Assembly: GCF_022559625.1 (NCBI RefSeq)
Contig: NZ_CP042288.1
Coordinates: forward strand, 2,118,155-2,182,154
From: Aquisalinus flavus
GTDB taxonomy: Bacteria; Pseudomonadota; Alphaproteobacteria; Caulobacterales; Parvularculaceae
DNA length: 64,000 nt
Direction of reading: 5' to 3'
Shown here: piece by piece, positions 55,353 to 64,000 of the stretch
How the letters are laid out: each line of letters begins with the position of its first letter
Position numbering within the stretch: the first letter of the stretch is position 1
The notes under the pieces: generated by a model
Database searches by the model: none
Told to the model about the DNA's origin: nothing
What the model saw: the letters and a program-made list of their open reading frames with translations, nothing else
Made by a program: the position numbers and the translations under genes

Positions 55353-56815
55353 CCGACAGCCTGTTCATCGACGGCACGTGGAAAAAGGGATCGGGGGCTG
55401 AATTTTCCTCCATCGCGCCCGCTACCGGCGAGACCCTTTGGACCGGCACCATGGCCGGGCCGGATGACGTCGCGGCGGCCATCGCCGCTGCCCGCGCCGC
55501 ATTCAAGCCCTGGGCAAGGAAGAGCGTCGACGAGCGCCTCGCCGTCATCAATGCCTTTGTCGAGGAGTTGAAAGAACACAAGGAGGAGATCGCCGCCGCC
55601 ATCGCCCATGAGACCGGCAAGCCGCTATGGGATGCCCGCACCGAGGCCGGCGCGATGATCGGCAAGGCCGCGATTTCCGTACAGGCCTATGAGGAGCGCA
55701 CGGGCACGAAGACCGGCGAGGCCGCCGGCGCGACCATGCGCCTTGCCCACCGCCCCCATGGCGTGATGGCGGTGATCGGTCCGTTCAACTTTCCGGGCCA
55801 TTTGCCGAACGGCCACATTATTCCGGCGCTGCTGGCCGGGAACACGGTCGTGTTCAAGCCGAGCGAGCTGACGCCCATGGTGGCGGAAAAGACGCTGCAG
55901 CGCTGGGAAGCCGCTGGCCTGCCAGCCGGGGTGATCAACCTCGTCCAGGGCGGGCGCGAGGTCGCCGAGCAGTTGATCGCCGACGAGCGCGTCGCGGGCA
56001 TCCTGTTTACCGGCGGCATTCATGCCGGCCGCGCGATCCACAAGGCGCTGGCAGGCCAGCCGGACAAGATCCTGGCGCTGGAGCTGGGCGGCAACAACCC
56101 GTTGATCGCCTGGGACGTGGAAGACAAGCAGGCGGCGGCGCGGATCATCCTGCGCTCTGCCTATATCACCTCAGGCCAGCGCTGCACCTGCGCGCGCCGC
56201 CTGATCGTTGAGGACAGCCCGGAGGGTGAGGCGCTGATCTCTGCCCTCGACAGCCTGCTCGGCAAGGTCCGCGTCGGCGCGCCGGATGCCGAACCCGAAC
56301 CGTTCATGGGTCCGCTCGTCTCGGCCAGGGCCGCCGACGGGGTGATCCACGCGCAGGAGGAACTGATCGCCGGCGGCGCCAGGGCGGTGCGGCTGGCGAC
56401 GATCACGGACCAGGGACCGGCCTTCGTCTCCCCCGGCCTGATCGACGTGACCGAGGTCAAGACCCGCAAGGATGAGGAAATCTTCGGGCCGGTGCTTCAG
56501 GTGATCCGTGTCAGGACTTTCGAGGAAGCGCTGGCGGAAGCCAATGATACCCGCTTTGGCCTCGCCGCCGGGCTGATCTCCGACAGCCATGCGCTGTTCG
56601 AGCGTTTCATTCACGAGATCAATGCCGGCATCGTCAACTGGAACCGCCAGACCACCGGTGCGTCCGGCGCGGCACCGTTCGGCGGTCCGGGCCTGTCGGG
56701 CAATCATCGCCCTGCCGGCTATTATGCCGCCGACTATGCCGCCTGGCCGATGGCGAGCCTGATCGCCGAAGGCAAGGTGACGGACGACGCGGTCACGCCC
56801 GGCATCGACGACTGA
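55349..56815 (+). CDS. astD: Succinylglutamate-semialdehyde dehydrogenase
   Basis: This NAD-dependent enzyme oxidises N-succinylglutamate 5-semialdehyde to N-succinylglutamate, the fourth AST step. The 488-residue protein has GPFNFPGHLPNGHIIPALLAGN (cofactor region, near residue 150), ILALELGGNNPLIAW with the catalytic Glu, and TSGQRCTCARRLIV with the catalytic Cys near residue 280. It fits the AstD subgroup of aldehyde dehydrogenases. It is translationally coupled to astA and 10 bp ahead of astB. Confidence 0.95.
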   Translation: MTDSLFIDGTWKKGSGAEFSSIAPATGETLWTGTMAGPDDVAAAIAAARAAFKPWARKSVDERLAVINAFVEELKEHKEEIAAAIAHETGKPLWDARTEAGAMIGKAAISVQAYEERTGTKTGEAAGATMRLAHRPHGVMAVIGPFNFPGHLPNGHIIPALLAGNTVVFKPSELTPMVAEKTLQRWEAAGLPAGVINLVQGGREVAEQLIADERVAGILFTGGIHAGRAIHKALAGQPDKILALELGGNNPLIAWDVEDKQAAARIILRSAYITSGQRCTCARRLIVEDSPEGEALISALDSLLGKVRVGAPDAEPEPFMGPLVSARAADGVIHAQEELIAGGARAVRLATITDQGPAFVSPGLIDVTEVKTRKDEEIFGPVLQVIRVRTFEEALAEANDTRFGLAAGLISDSHALFERFIHEINAGIVNWNRQTTGASGAAPFGGPGLSGNHRPAGYYAADYAAWPMASLIAEGKVTDDAVTPGIDD

Positions 56816-56825
56816 GGACCACATC

Positions 56826-58169
56826 ATGAGCACAGCAAGCGAGATCAATTTCGACGGGCTGGTCGGGCCGACCCACAATTATGGCGGCCTGTCCATGGGC
56901 AACCTTGCCTCGATGACCAATTACGGCGCGGTGTCGAACCCGCGCGCGGCGGTGCTGCAGGGCCTCGACAAGATGCGTACCCTGATCAGGCTTGGCCTTA
57001 CGCAAGGCGTGCTGCCGCCGCAGCTGCGCCCGCATTTGCCGACCCTGCGGGCCTTCGGCTTTACCGGTTCTGATGCTCAGATGATCGAGGCCGCCCATGC
57101 CGCCTCACCATCTTTCCTGTATAACACGGCGTCGGCCTCGTCCATGTGGACCGCCAATGCGGCGACGGTTTCGCCCAGCGCCGATACGCAGGATGGCACG
57201 GTGCATTTCACGCCCGCCAATCTCGGCTCGATGTTTCACCGCTCGATCGAGGCGGAGCAGACGGGCCGCGCCTTGAAGGCGATCTTCGCCGATGACAAGC
57301 ACTTCACCCATCACGCGCCCCTGCCCTATGGCGGCGCGATGGGCGATGAGGGCGCAGCGAACCATGGCCGCTTGGCCGCCGCCCATGGCGAGGCAGGCGC
57401 TGAACTGTTCGTCTACGGACGCTCTGCCTTCGAGAAGCTGGAAGGGATGAAATTCCTGCCGCGCCAGGCGCTGGAAGTCTGCCACGCCGTCGCGACGAAC
57501 CATAAACTGCGCTTCGAGAACACGATCATCACCCGCCAGTCGCGCAAGGCGATCGAGGCTGGCGCCTTTCATAATGATGTCGTCTCGGTGACCAATGGCC
57601 CCTGCCTGTTCTATCACGAGGAAGCGTTCGAGGATCTGGCCCGCACGCAGGCCGATATCCGCAAGGCATGCGAACCGCTGGGCTTCGAGCCGGTCTTCAT
57701 CGAGGTGCCCGCCGCCGAGGTCTCGCTGGAAGATGCGGTCACCTCCTATCTGTTCAATTCGCAGCTCGTCACCCTGCCCGACGGCACGATGGCACTGATC
57801 CTGCCGACGGAGGCGGAGGAGAATCCGCGCACAAAGACCTTTGTCGACGGCATGCTGGAGAGCAATTCAAACCCGGTCTCCCAGGCGTTCTATCTCGACC
57901 TGAAGCAGAGCATGAAAAATGGCGGCGGGCCGGCCTGCCTGCGCCTGCGCATCGTGCTGACCGAAGCCGAACGGGCTGCGGTCTCGACCGGCGCGATCCT
58001 GACAGAGGACAGGATCACCGAGCTGGAGACATGGGCGGTCAGGCATTATCGCGACCAGCTTGCCCCGGCCGATCTCGGCGATCCGTTCCTGTACGAAGAC
58101 AATTGCCGGGCGCTGGATGAGCTGACGCAGATCCTCGATCTCGGCCCCATCTACGACTTCCAGCGCTAG
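56826..58169 (+). CDS. astB: N-succinylarginine dihydrolase
   Basis: It hydrolyses N-succinylarginine to N-succinylornithine, ammonia and CO2, the second AST step. The 447-residue protein has the family opening EINFDGLVGPTHNYGGLSMGN. It also has TASASSMWTANAATVSPSADT and GDEGAANHGRL (near residue 175), and the late LPTEAEENPRTKTFVDGML. It is in the amidinotransferase/dihydrolase (pentein) superfamily. It is the last gene of the operon visible. AstC (aminotransferase) is not in the window and may be encoded elsewhere, for example by an argD-type gene. Confidence 0.96.
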   Translation: MSTASEINFDGLVGPTHNYGGLSMGNLASMTNYGAVSNPRAAVLQGLDKMRTLIRLGLTQGVLPPQLRPHLPTLRAFGFTGSDAQMIEAAHAASPSFLYNTASASSMWTANAATVSPSADTQDGTVHFTPANLGSMFHRSIEAEQTGRALKAIFADDKHFTHHAPLPYGGAMGDEGAANHGRLAAAHGEAGAELFVYGRSAFEKLEGMKFLPRQALEVCHAVATNHKLRFENTIITRQSRKAIEAGAFHNDVVSVTNGPCLFYHEEAFEDLARTQADIRKACEPLGFEPVFIEVPAAEVSLEDAVTSYLFNSQLVTLPDGTMALILPTEAEENPRTKTFVDGMLESNSNPVSQAFYLDLKQSMKNGGGPACLRLRIVLTEAERAAVSTGAILTEDRITELETWAVRHYRDQLAPADLGDPFLYEDNCRALDELTQILDLGPIYDFQR

Positions 58170-58416
58170 GCATTTATCCGGCCTGCCTCGATCAGCGCGG
58201 GACCGGAGAAAGCTCCTGCGTCTACTTCATGATGGCAGCTTTCATCTCCCCTTGGCGCGCCCGTCAACCGATTTTCCCGTAAAATCAGTATGTTCTGCTT
58301 GAGCCATTCCCTGACACGGGATTTTGGCGGTCAATTGCCAGTTTCGTGATCATTTGTGATTCGCCAGGACAGCCAAGGGAATGTAAAGTGATACCGGGCA
58401 TTTATTGGAGAGAGAC

Positions 58417-58947
58417 ATGAGCCATTCCACCCCGTCCCGACCCGTCCGGATCGCGCTGTTCGGCGCCAGCCTGTTCATTTCGGCGATCTTCATCGACAGT
58501 CTGCGCTTCAAGTTTACCGGCCATCCGACCCCGGAGCATATCTTCACCACCCTGCGCGACTGGTCCGGCATCGGCCTGTTCTACCCGGCGGGCCCGTGGA
58601 TCATCGGCATTGCCGAGCTTGCCGCCGCCGTGCTGCTGGTCGCGATCCCGGTCATCCTGTGGCTGACGAAAGGCGACAATCGCCTCGCCGCTCTGTCGCA
58701 GGCGCTGGGTGCGCTGATCGCCCTTGGCGTGATGACCGGCGCGATCACCTTTCACCTGTTCACGCCGCTCGGCATCGCCACCCCGACGGAATGGGAGAAT
58801 GGCGTGATCGTGGAGGAGGGCTCGTTCCTGTTCATTGCCGCGTGCATCAGCTGGGTTTTTGCGCTGTTCATCCTGGTGCTGCGGGGCAAGGATGCCCTCG
58901 GCTATGGCCGCAGCCTGATCGCACCGCGCGGTGCGACCCTGGCCTGA
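58417..58947 (+). CDS. Four-helix membrane protein (DoxX-like)
   Basis: The 176-residue protein begins MSHSTPSRPVRIALFGASLF after the ribosome site TTGGAGAGAGAC. Hydrophobic segments lie at about residues 10-30, 52-80, 88-115 and 132-155. IFIDSLRFKFTGHPTPEHIFTTL and the spacing of helices resemble DoxX/DUF-type integral membrane proteins of unknown role. It lies 247 bp after astB with no shared ribosome-site coupling, so it is likely separate. The gap 58170-58416 holds no other feature I recognise. Confidence 0.8.
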   Translation: MSHSTPSRPVRIALFGASLFISAIFIDSLRFKFTGHPTPEHIFTTLRDWSGIGLFYPAGPWIIGIAELAAAVLLVAIPVILWLTKGDNRLAALSQALGALIALGVMTGAITFHLFTPLGIATPTEWENGVIVEEGSFLFIAACISWVFALFILVLRGKDALGYGRSLIAPRGATLA

Positions 58948-59074
58948 TACGCGCTGCGCACCGGTGTCTTCGCGTTTGCAGAACAGTCATTTGAGGAATC
59001 GAGACTGGGTTTGCGACTGATCGGCCCAATCTTGTGTTGATGAGGTAAATGCAAACTGTGAAGGAGACGACCTG

Positions 59075-60067
59075 ATGGGACTTCTCGTCGACGGCAAATG
59101 GCAGGACAAATGGTACGATACCGATGAAACCGGCGGGCGCTTCAAGCGCTCCGAAAGCCAGTTCCGCAACTGGATCACGAAGGATGGCAGCGCCGGCCCG
59201 GATGGCAAGGCCGGTTTCAAGGCAGAGCCGGGACGCTATCACCTCTATGTCTCCTATGCCTGTCCCTGGGCGCACCGTACACTGATCTATCGCAGCCTGA
59301 AAGGGCTCGAGGAGATGATCGACATTTCCGTCGTCCACTGGCTGATGAAGGAGAACGGCTGGACGTTCAAACAGGACGATGATGGCGTTGTCGGCGACAA
59401 GCTGTTCGACAGCGACTTTTTCTATCAGGTCTATCTGAAGGCCGACCCCGGCTATTCCGGCCGGGTCACCGTCCCGGTCATCTGGGACAAGGAGCAGCAG
59501 ACGATCGTCTCCAATGAATCCGCAGACATCGTCCGCATGTTCAACGATGCGTTTGATGATGTGGGTGCAACGCAAGGCGATTATTACCCGGAAGACAGGC
59601 GCAGCGAGATCGACGCCCTGAACGATCGCATTTATGACACATTGAATAATGGCGTCTACAAGTCCGGCTTCGCGACAAGACAGGACGCCTATGAGGAAGC
59701 GGTCGAGCCGCTGTTCGACACGATGAATTTCCTCGAGGATCGTCTGTCACGCCAACGCTTCCTGACCGGCGATCAGCCGACCGAAGCGGACTGGCGCCTG
59801 TTCCCGACGCTTTACAGGTTCGATCCGGTCTATTTCGGGCACTTCAAGTGTAATATCCGCAAACTGACAGATTATCCAAACCTGTGGGGGTACACCCGTG
59901 ACCTGTATCAGTGGCCGGGCATTGCGGAGACGACCAATCTCGAGCATGCCAAACGCCATTACTACGAGAGCCACGACATGGTCAATCCGACCGGTGTGGT
60001 GCCTGTCGGCCCGGCCATGGATTTCGACGCGCCGCACAAGCGCGAGCGGCTGACCAGCGCGGCGTAG
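59075..60067 (+). CDS. Glutathionyl-hydroquinone reductase (ECM4/YqjG type)
   Basis: This glutathione transferase-like enzyme reduces glutathionyl-hydroquinones. The 330-residue protein begins MGLLVDGKWQDKWYDTDET after the ribosome site AAGGAG. The thioredoxin-like domain carries the catalytic Cys in YVSYACPWAHRTLIYRSLKG (about residues 58-77). SNESADIVRMFN forms the glutathione-binding segment. The helical C-terminal domain has DWRLFPTLYRFDPVYFGHFKCN, characteristic of this subgroup. It stands alone; a hairpin follows. Confidence 0.92.
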   Translation: MGLLVDGKWQDKWYDTDETGGRFKRSESQFRNWITKDGSAGPDGKAGFKAEPGRYHLYVSYACPWAHRTLIYRSLKGLEEMIDISVVHWLMKENGWTFKQDDDGVVGDKLFDSDFFYQVYLKADPGYSGRVTVPVIWDKEQQTIVSNESADIVRMFNDAFDDVGATQGDYYPEDRRSEIDALNDRIYDTLNNGVYKSGFATRQDAYEEAVEPLFDTMNFLEDRLSRQRFLTGDQPTEADWRLFPTLYRFDPVYFGHFKCNIRKLTDYPNLWGYTRDLYQWPGIAETTNLEHAKRHYYESHDMVNPTGVVPVGPAMDFDAPHKRERLTSAA

Positions 60068-60086
60068 CGCTTCGCTCTCCATGTCC

Positions 60087-60129
60087 GGCGGCTTCATTGA
60101 CAACGCCATTTATTGACAATGAAGCCGCC
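60087..60129. terminator. 13-bp perfect stem between the reductase gene and btuB promoter
   Basis: GGCGGCTTCATTG (60087-60099) pairs with CAATGAAGCCGCC (60117-60129) with a 17-base loop. No T-run follows. The 3' arm overlaps the -35 box of the btuB promoter, so it may also be a regulatory palindrome. Confidence 0.6.
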
Positions 60130-60141
60130 CTTCTGCATAGA
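60113..60141 (+). promoter_or_regulatory. Sigma-70 type promoter for the cobalamin operon
   Basis: TTGACA (60113-60118) is a perfect -35. After 17 bp CATAGA (60136-60141) makes a weak -10. The predicted start near 60148 lies just before the riboswitch. A second TTGACA (60097-60102) lies 16 bp upstream. Confidence 0.6.
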
Positions 60142-60149
60142 CTGGTCCC

Positions 60150-60308
60150 AGATGGTGCTCCGGTAACACGGCGCTAAGAGGGAACCCGGTGCGAATCCGG
60201 GACTGTGCCCGCAACTGTCAGCCGGGAGCTGACGGCCAATATGTCACTGGCGCGCCATGCGCCGGGAAGGCGGCCGTAAGCATTGATCGGTGAGTCAGGA
60301 AACCTGCC
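60150..60308 (+). promoter_or_regulatory. Cobalamin (adenosylcobalamin) riboswitch
   Basis: Conserved blocks appear in order: GGTGCTCCGGTAACACGGC, AAGAGGGAACCCGGTGCGAA, TCCGGGACTGTGCCCGCAAC, the B12-box variant GTCACTGG, CGGGAAGGCGG and GAGTCAGGAAACCTGCC. These define the cobalamin aptamer. The ligand would shut off expression of the B12 uptake genes. About 170 nt of leader remain before btuB and hold the expression platform, which I could not resolve. Confidence 0.95.
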
Positions 60309-60478
60309 ATCGCGTCGTTCGTGCCGGGGCCGGGTCCAGCCATTCGCGTACGGGAAAGTCTCTTTTCTCTGCAACGACAATCGAAAATCGAGCTCTGCCG
60401 CCGTGCACTCGCTGTGCGCGGCTTTTGTCATTGCTCCTTTCCGGTTGCGGCAGGCCGGGTCGGAAAAAGGAACGAGAC

Positions 60479-62311
60479 ATGAAACGACTATTGCTTCTGG
60501 CCAGTACCGCCAGCCTTCTATCTACCCTTCCCGCCATAGCCTTGCCGGCTTGTGCGCAGGATGATGCGGGCAAGGATGAAATCATCGTCGAGGGCACGCG
60601 CCTCGACCAACGTGTCACCGAGAACGGCTCGTCGGTGGCGATCATTACAGAAGAGATCCTGTCGCAATATACGTTCGTGGTCGACGCGCTGGCGACGGCG
60701 CCGGGCGTGACCGTGAACCAGAATGGCGGCTATGGCGGCGCTGCGAGCGTGCGCATCCGCGGCGCCGGCAGCGAACAGACCCTGGTGCTGATCGACGGCG
60801 TGGCGGTCAACGATCCGTCAGCGCCCGGCGGCGGCTATGATTTCGCCCGCCTCGACTCCGACCAGATCGCGCGGATCGAGATCCTGAAAGGCCCGCAATC
60901 GACCCTGTGGGGCACGGATGCCATCGGGGGGGTGGTCAACATCATCACCAAACGCCCGCAAGACGGCCTTGGCGCCACCCTGTTCGGCGAGGTCGGCTCC
61001 TTCGACACACGGCGCGGCGGGGCTGCCGTGACCGGCGCGAATGAAACGGGCGATTTCCGCCTGTCAGCTAGCAGGACGGATACGGACGGTATCTCCAAGG
61101 CCGACGAGGACAATGGCAACACCGAGGACGACGGCTATGAGATGACGACCCTTGCCGCGCGCGGCGGGCTGAACCTGCCGGCGGCGGCGCGCCTCGATGT
61201 AACGCTGCTCTATACCGATGCCGGGACGGAATTCGACAGCTTCGTGTTCGGGGCCGAGGGCAATGTCGGCGATGGCGGCGAGACGAGCGAGACGGAAGAG
61301 TTTTCCGGCAATGTCTCCCTCTCCGTGCCGCTGTTCGACGGCAAGCTGGAAAACCAGCTCGTCGCCGGGTTCGCCGACATCGAGCGGGTGAATTTTACCG
61401 CCGGGGCCGAAAGCTTCTCCGCCAAAGGCGAACGCAGCCTGTTGCGCTATCAGGGCACGCTGACAATCGATGCGAAGAGCACACTCGCCTTCGGGGCAGA
61501 GCAGGAAGAGACGCGTGCTGACGGTGACGAGACCTCGATCACCGGCCTGTTCGCGCTCTATGAGCTCAAGCCCATCGACAGCCTGACCCTGACGGCAGGC
61601 CTGCGCAATGACGATCACGATCGCTTCGGCGCGGAGACGACGGGCCGCGCCGCCGTGGCCTGGACACCGCGCGAGACAGTGACTATGCGGGCAAGCTGGG
61701 GCCAGGGCTTCAAGGCACCGACCCTGTTCCAGACGACTTTTCTATGCTGCGGCCTGACGGAACCGGCAATGGACCTGGCACCCGAGACATCCGAAGGGGT
61801 CGATATCGGGGTCGACCTGCGCACGCCTGGCGGTCGCGGTTCGGCAAGTGTCAGCGTATTCGCGCAAGACACGGAAAATCTCATCACCTTCAATATCGGG
61901 CGCTATGAGAATATCGCGGAGGCGACGTCACGCGGCATCGAGCTGGCGGGGGAGTATCGCCTGACCGGCTGGCTCAGTCTCGGCGGGACCTATGCCTATA
62001 TCGAAGCCGAGGATGGTGACGGCAACGAGCTGATCCGTGTGCCGCCCCATAGCGCGACACTGCGCGCCGGCATCGATCCGGAGGGGCCGTTCTCCGGCAG
62101 CGTCGATCTGCGCCATACCGGCGAGCAGATGGATTCGACCGGTCCGGTCGATGGCTGGACGCGGGTCGACCTGAACGGCGCCTATGATCTGAGCGAGACG
62201 CTGGAGCTGTATGGCCGGGTCGAGAACCTGTTCGATGCCGATTACCAGCAGCTGCTCGGTTATGGCACTCCGGGTCTTTCCGGATCGGCCGGGATCAGGG
62301 TAAGGCTCTGA
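60479..62311 (+). CDS. btuB: Outer-membrane TonB-dependent cobalamin receptor
   Basis: It takes up vitamin B12 or related cobamides across the outer membrane. From the start at 60479 (ribosome site AAAAAGGAAC) it has 610 residues. A signal peptide ends near PACAQDD (residue 25). A TonB-box-like segment (EIIVEGTRLDQRVTENG) and the plug domain follow (ALATAPGVTVNQNGGYGGAA to IEILKGPQSTLWGTDAIGGVVNIITKR, about 60-160). A beta-barrel fills the rest, ending in a C-terminal aromatic-less IRVRL. The cobalamin riboswitch upstream and btuF-btuC downstream identify the ligand. Confidence 0.94.
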   Translation: MKRLLLLASTASLLSTLPAIALPACAQDDAGKDEIIVEGTRLDQRVTENGSSVAIITEEILSQYTFVVDALATAPGVTVNQNGGYGGAASVRIRGAGSEQTLVLIDGVAVNDPSAPGGGYDFARLDSDQIARIEILKGPQSTLWGTDAIGGVVNIITKRPQDGLGATLFGEVGSFDTRRGGAAVTGANETGDFRLSASRTDTDGISKADEDNGNTEDDGYEMTTLAARGGLNLPAAARLDVTLLYTDAGTEFDSFVFGAEGNVGDGGETSETEEFSGNVSLSVPLFDGKLENQLVAGFADIERVNFTAGAESFSAKGERSLLRYQGTLTIDAKSTLAFGAEQEETRADGDETSITGLFALYELKPIDSLTLTAGLRNDDHDRFGAETTGRAAVAWTPRETVTMRASWGQGFKAPTLFQTTFLCCGLTEPAMDLAPETSEGVDIGVDLRTPGGRGSASVSVFAQDTENLITFNIGRYENIAEATSRGIELAGEYRLTGWLSLGGTYAYIEAEDGDGNELIRVPPHSATLRAGIDPEGPFSGSVDLRHTGEQMDSTGPVDGWTRVDLNGAYDLSETLELYGRVENLFDADYQQLLGYGTPGLSGSAGIRVRL

Positions 62312-62312
62312 C

Positions 62313-63167
62313 ATGATCAAGAGGCTGACGATCATCGCTGTCTCGCTTGCTGCCTGTGCCGCCCCGGCGGACGAGGCAGCGAGCCCGGGAGAGAGCGAGG
62401 CCCCGCGCCGGATCGTCAGCCTCGATTATTGCGCCGACCAATATGTGCTGGCGCTGGCCGGGCGCGAGGATATCCTCGCGCTCTCGCCATACGCCGAAGA
62501 GGATTATTCCTATCTGCGCGAGGAAGCCTCGGGGCTCGCCAAGGTGCGCCCGGTCGCGGAGGACGTGCTTGCCCTGAAGCCTGACCTGATCGTGCGCAGC
62601 TATGGCGGCGGGCCGCAGGCTGCCGAATCCTTCGAGAAAGCCGGCATACCGGTCGTGCAGATCGGTTACGCCGCGACGCTGGCCGATGTGCCGGCTGTGC
62701 TGGAACAGGCATCGGCCGATCTGCAGGCGGAGGAAAAGGGCGCGGAAATCAGCCGCGACTATCGCGCCCGGCTCAATGCCATCGTTCCGCAGGCGAAGCC
62801 CAGAACCGTCCTCTACATGACCTCCGGCGGGGTCACCACCGGGCCCGGCACCATGATCGACGAGATGTTTGCCGCCGCAGGCCTTGTCAATTTCGAGACC
62901 CGCCCCGGCTGGCATGCATTGCCGCTGGAGCGGCTGGCGCAGGAACAGCCCGATCTTGTCGCCAGCGCCTTTTACGAGACGGGGACGGGCTACATGGATG
63001 CGTGGAGCGCCAGCGGTCACCCTGTTGCGCGGCGGCAATTGCGCGAGCGTCCGGTCGTGCGCCTCGACAGCGCCTGGACCGCCTGTGGCGGCTGGTTCCT
63101 GATCGAGGCGATCGAGGCGCTGGCAGAAGCGCCGGATGGTGGCGCCCCCTCTGGAGACGATGCATGA
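62313..63167 (+). CDS. btuF: Cobalamin ABC transporter substrate-binding lipoprotein
   Basis: This periplasmic binding protein delivers cobalamin to the inner-membrane transporter. The 284-residue protein begins MIKRLTIIAVSLAACAAP, with lipobox LAAC, so it is lipid-anchored. The class III binding fold is shown by RRIVSLDYCADQYVLALAGRE (residues 30-50), ALKPDLIVRS and GTMIDEMFAAAGLVNF. It starts 1 bp after btuB and overlaps btuC by 4 bp (ATGA at 63164-63167), so it is in the riboswitch-controlled operon. Confidence 0.9.
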   Translation: MIKRLTIIAVSLAACAAPADEAASPGESEAPRRIVSLDYCADQYVLALAGREDILALSPYAEEDYSYLREEASGLAKVRPVAEDVLALKPDLIVRSYGGGPQAAESFEKAGIPVVQIGYAATLADVPAVLEQASADLQAEEKGAEISRDYRARLNAIVPQAKPRTVLYMTSGGVTTGPGTMIDEMFAAAGLVNFETRPGWHALPLERLAQEQPDLVASAFYETGTGYMDAWSASGHPVARRQLRERPVVRLDSAWTACGGWFLIEAIEALAEAPDGGAPSGDDA

Positions 63168-64000
63168 CCCGCTGGCTCCTCCCGTCTCTCCTCGTTGCCA
63201 GCATCGCCGTGCTGTTGGCGGCCTGCTTTCTCGGCTCGACGCCGATGGCGGTTCCCCGTGTGCTCTCCGCGCTGGTCGGGGGTGGCGCGGCCGGCGATGC
63301 GATCATCGTCTGGCAGATCCGCCTGCCCCGGGCGCTCGCCGCCTATGTGGTTGGCGCTGCGCTGGCGATCAGCGGGGCGGCGCTGCAGGGATTGCTGCGG
63401 AACCCGCTGGCCGAACCCGGCGTACTTGGCGTCACCGCCACCGCCTCGCTGGGGGCGACCTTCTCGCTTTACTACGGCCTGACCGCCCTGTCGGTCTGGG
63501 TGCTGCCGCTGAGCGCAATCGCCGGGGCGCTTGCCGCCACCGCGTTCATCGCCATGGCGGCGATCCGCATACGGCACATGGTGACGCTGATCCTGATCGG
63601 TGTCGGCATGGCGAGCTTCGCCGGGGCGCTGATGTCACTGCTGATGAATTTCGCGCCGAACCCATTCTCCCTGTCCGACATGATCAACTGGATGCTCGGG
63701 TCAGTCGCCAATCGCGGGCTCGATGACATCGCCCTTGCTGCGCCCTTCATGATCGCCGGGCTAGCACTGCTATTCGCCACGAAGCGCGGCCTCTCCGCCC
63801 TGACGCTCGGTGAGGAAGCGGCCCATGGCATCGGTCTCGACCTGCGGCGCCAGCGCCTTGCCGTCATCGCCGGGACCGGTCTTGCCACCGGCGCGGCGGT
63901 CGCCATTGCCGGCGGCATCGGCTTCATCGGTATCGTCGCACCGCATCTCGTCCGCCCGCTGACAGGCCATGACCCGGCCCGCAGCCTGCTACCGTCCGGC
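63164..64000 (+). CDS. btuC: Cobalamin ABC transporter permease (cut by window edge)
   Basis: This FecCD-type inner-membrane permease forms the B12 channel. The 279 residues visible include hydrophobic segments from the N-terminus (LLPSLLVASIAVLLAACFLG), the family signature WQIRLPRALAAYVVGAALAISGAALQGLLRNPLAEPGVLG, and GGIGFIGIVAPHLVRPLTGHDP, which contacts the ATPase. About 50 residues are missing at the right edge. An ATPase gene (btuD) is expected downstream, outside the window. Confidence 0.93.
   Translation, partial: MTRWLLPSLLVASIAVLLAACFLGSTPMAVPRVLSALVGGGAAGDAIIVWQIRLPRALAAYVVGAALAISGAALQGLLRNPLAEPGVLGVTATASLGATFSLYYGLTALSVWVLPLSAIAGALAATAFIAMAAIRIRHMVTLILIGVGMASFAGALMSLLMNFAPNPFSLSDMINWMLGSVANRGLDDIALAAPFMIAGLALLFATKRGLSALTLGEEAAHGIGLDLRRQRLAVIAGTGLATGAAVAIAGGIGFIGIVAPHLVRPLTGHDPARSLLPSG

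Noticed and set aside
60290-60478. 63-residue N-terminal extension of btuB
   Set aside because: It overlaps the riboswitch and lacks a signal peptide. The ATG at 60479 has a ribosome site and a signal peptide.

Overview
The window is GC-rich, gene-dense DNA from an alphaproteobacterial chromosome. The evidence is the RpoH-type sigma factor with its RpoH box, the mutS-glnD and murJ-trpS gene pairs, ispH-thrB-rnhA, an Oar-like TonB receptor, a ROSE-like RNA thermometer, and REP-like palindromes beginning GTCATCCCGG. The genus cannot be fixed from the sequence alone; a marine or freshwater lineage near Caulobacterales, Maricaulales or Parvularculales fits the mix of TonB receptors, xylanase and arginine succinyltransferase pathway. 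No tRNA, rRNA, CRISPR array, phage or transposase gene was seen.

Layout. 1-16.5 kb: a cut-off TonB-dependent receptor, argS with a lipoprotein gene, ispH-thrB-rnhA, hisN and an XRE regulator, katG, a divergent xylanase/esterase pair, an NAD(P)-binding reductase and a class C-type serine hydrolase. 16.5-18.7 kb: a non-coding, repeat-rich island with large inverted repeats, REP-like palindromes and a nearly perfect 609-bp tandem duplication. Each duplicate carries an identical GIY-YIG nuclease gene. 18.7-26.9 kb: typA, a 27-residue Lys/Ala/Pro gene, a CBS-domain protein, an exported amidohydrolase, a lipase-like operon, and an hsp20 gene behind a sigma-32 promoter and ROSE-type thermometer. 27-33.6 kb: gpmA and a long leftward operon murJ-trpS-EEP phosphatase-metallophosphoesterase-lipid kinase. 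34-35.9 kb: an insert with a TetR gene under three phased operators, wrbA, and gdx (guanidinium exporter) behind a guanidine-II riboswitch. 35.9-49.6 kb: mutS-glnD, a zinc peptidase, a class A PBP, an OmpA-type porin, rpoH, and a FAD oxidoreductase/DUF1365 pair. 49.7-60 kb: a lower-GC serine hydrolase, an SDR, and the arginine catabolic operon (M20 hydrolase-astA-astD-astB), followed by a membrane protein and a glutathionyl-hydroquinone reductase. 60-64 kb: a cobalamin-riboswitch-controlled uptake operon, btuB-btuF-btuC, cut off by the right edge.

Several parts form working units. RpoH encoded at 46-47 kb probably drives hsp20 at 26 kb, whose mRNA also carries a thermometer. The B12 riboswitch senses the ligand imported by the three genes behind it. 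The guanidine riboswitch controls the exporter for the same ligand. The most unusual observations are the duplicated GIY-YIG/REP unit, a GlnD whose uridylyl-removing HD site looks degenerate, the TetR operator triplet on 11-bp phasing, and an arginine succinyltransferase operon with an M20 hydrolase where AstE might be expected.
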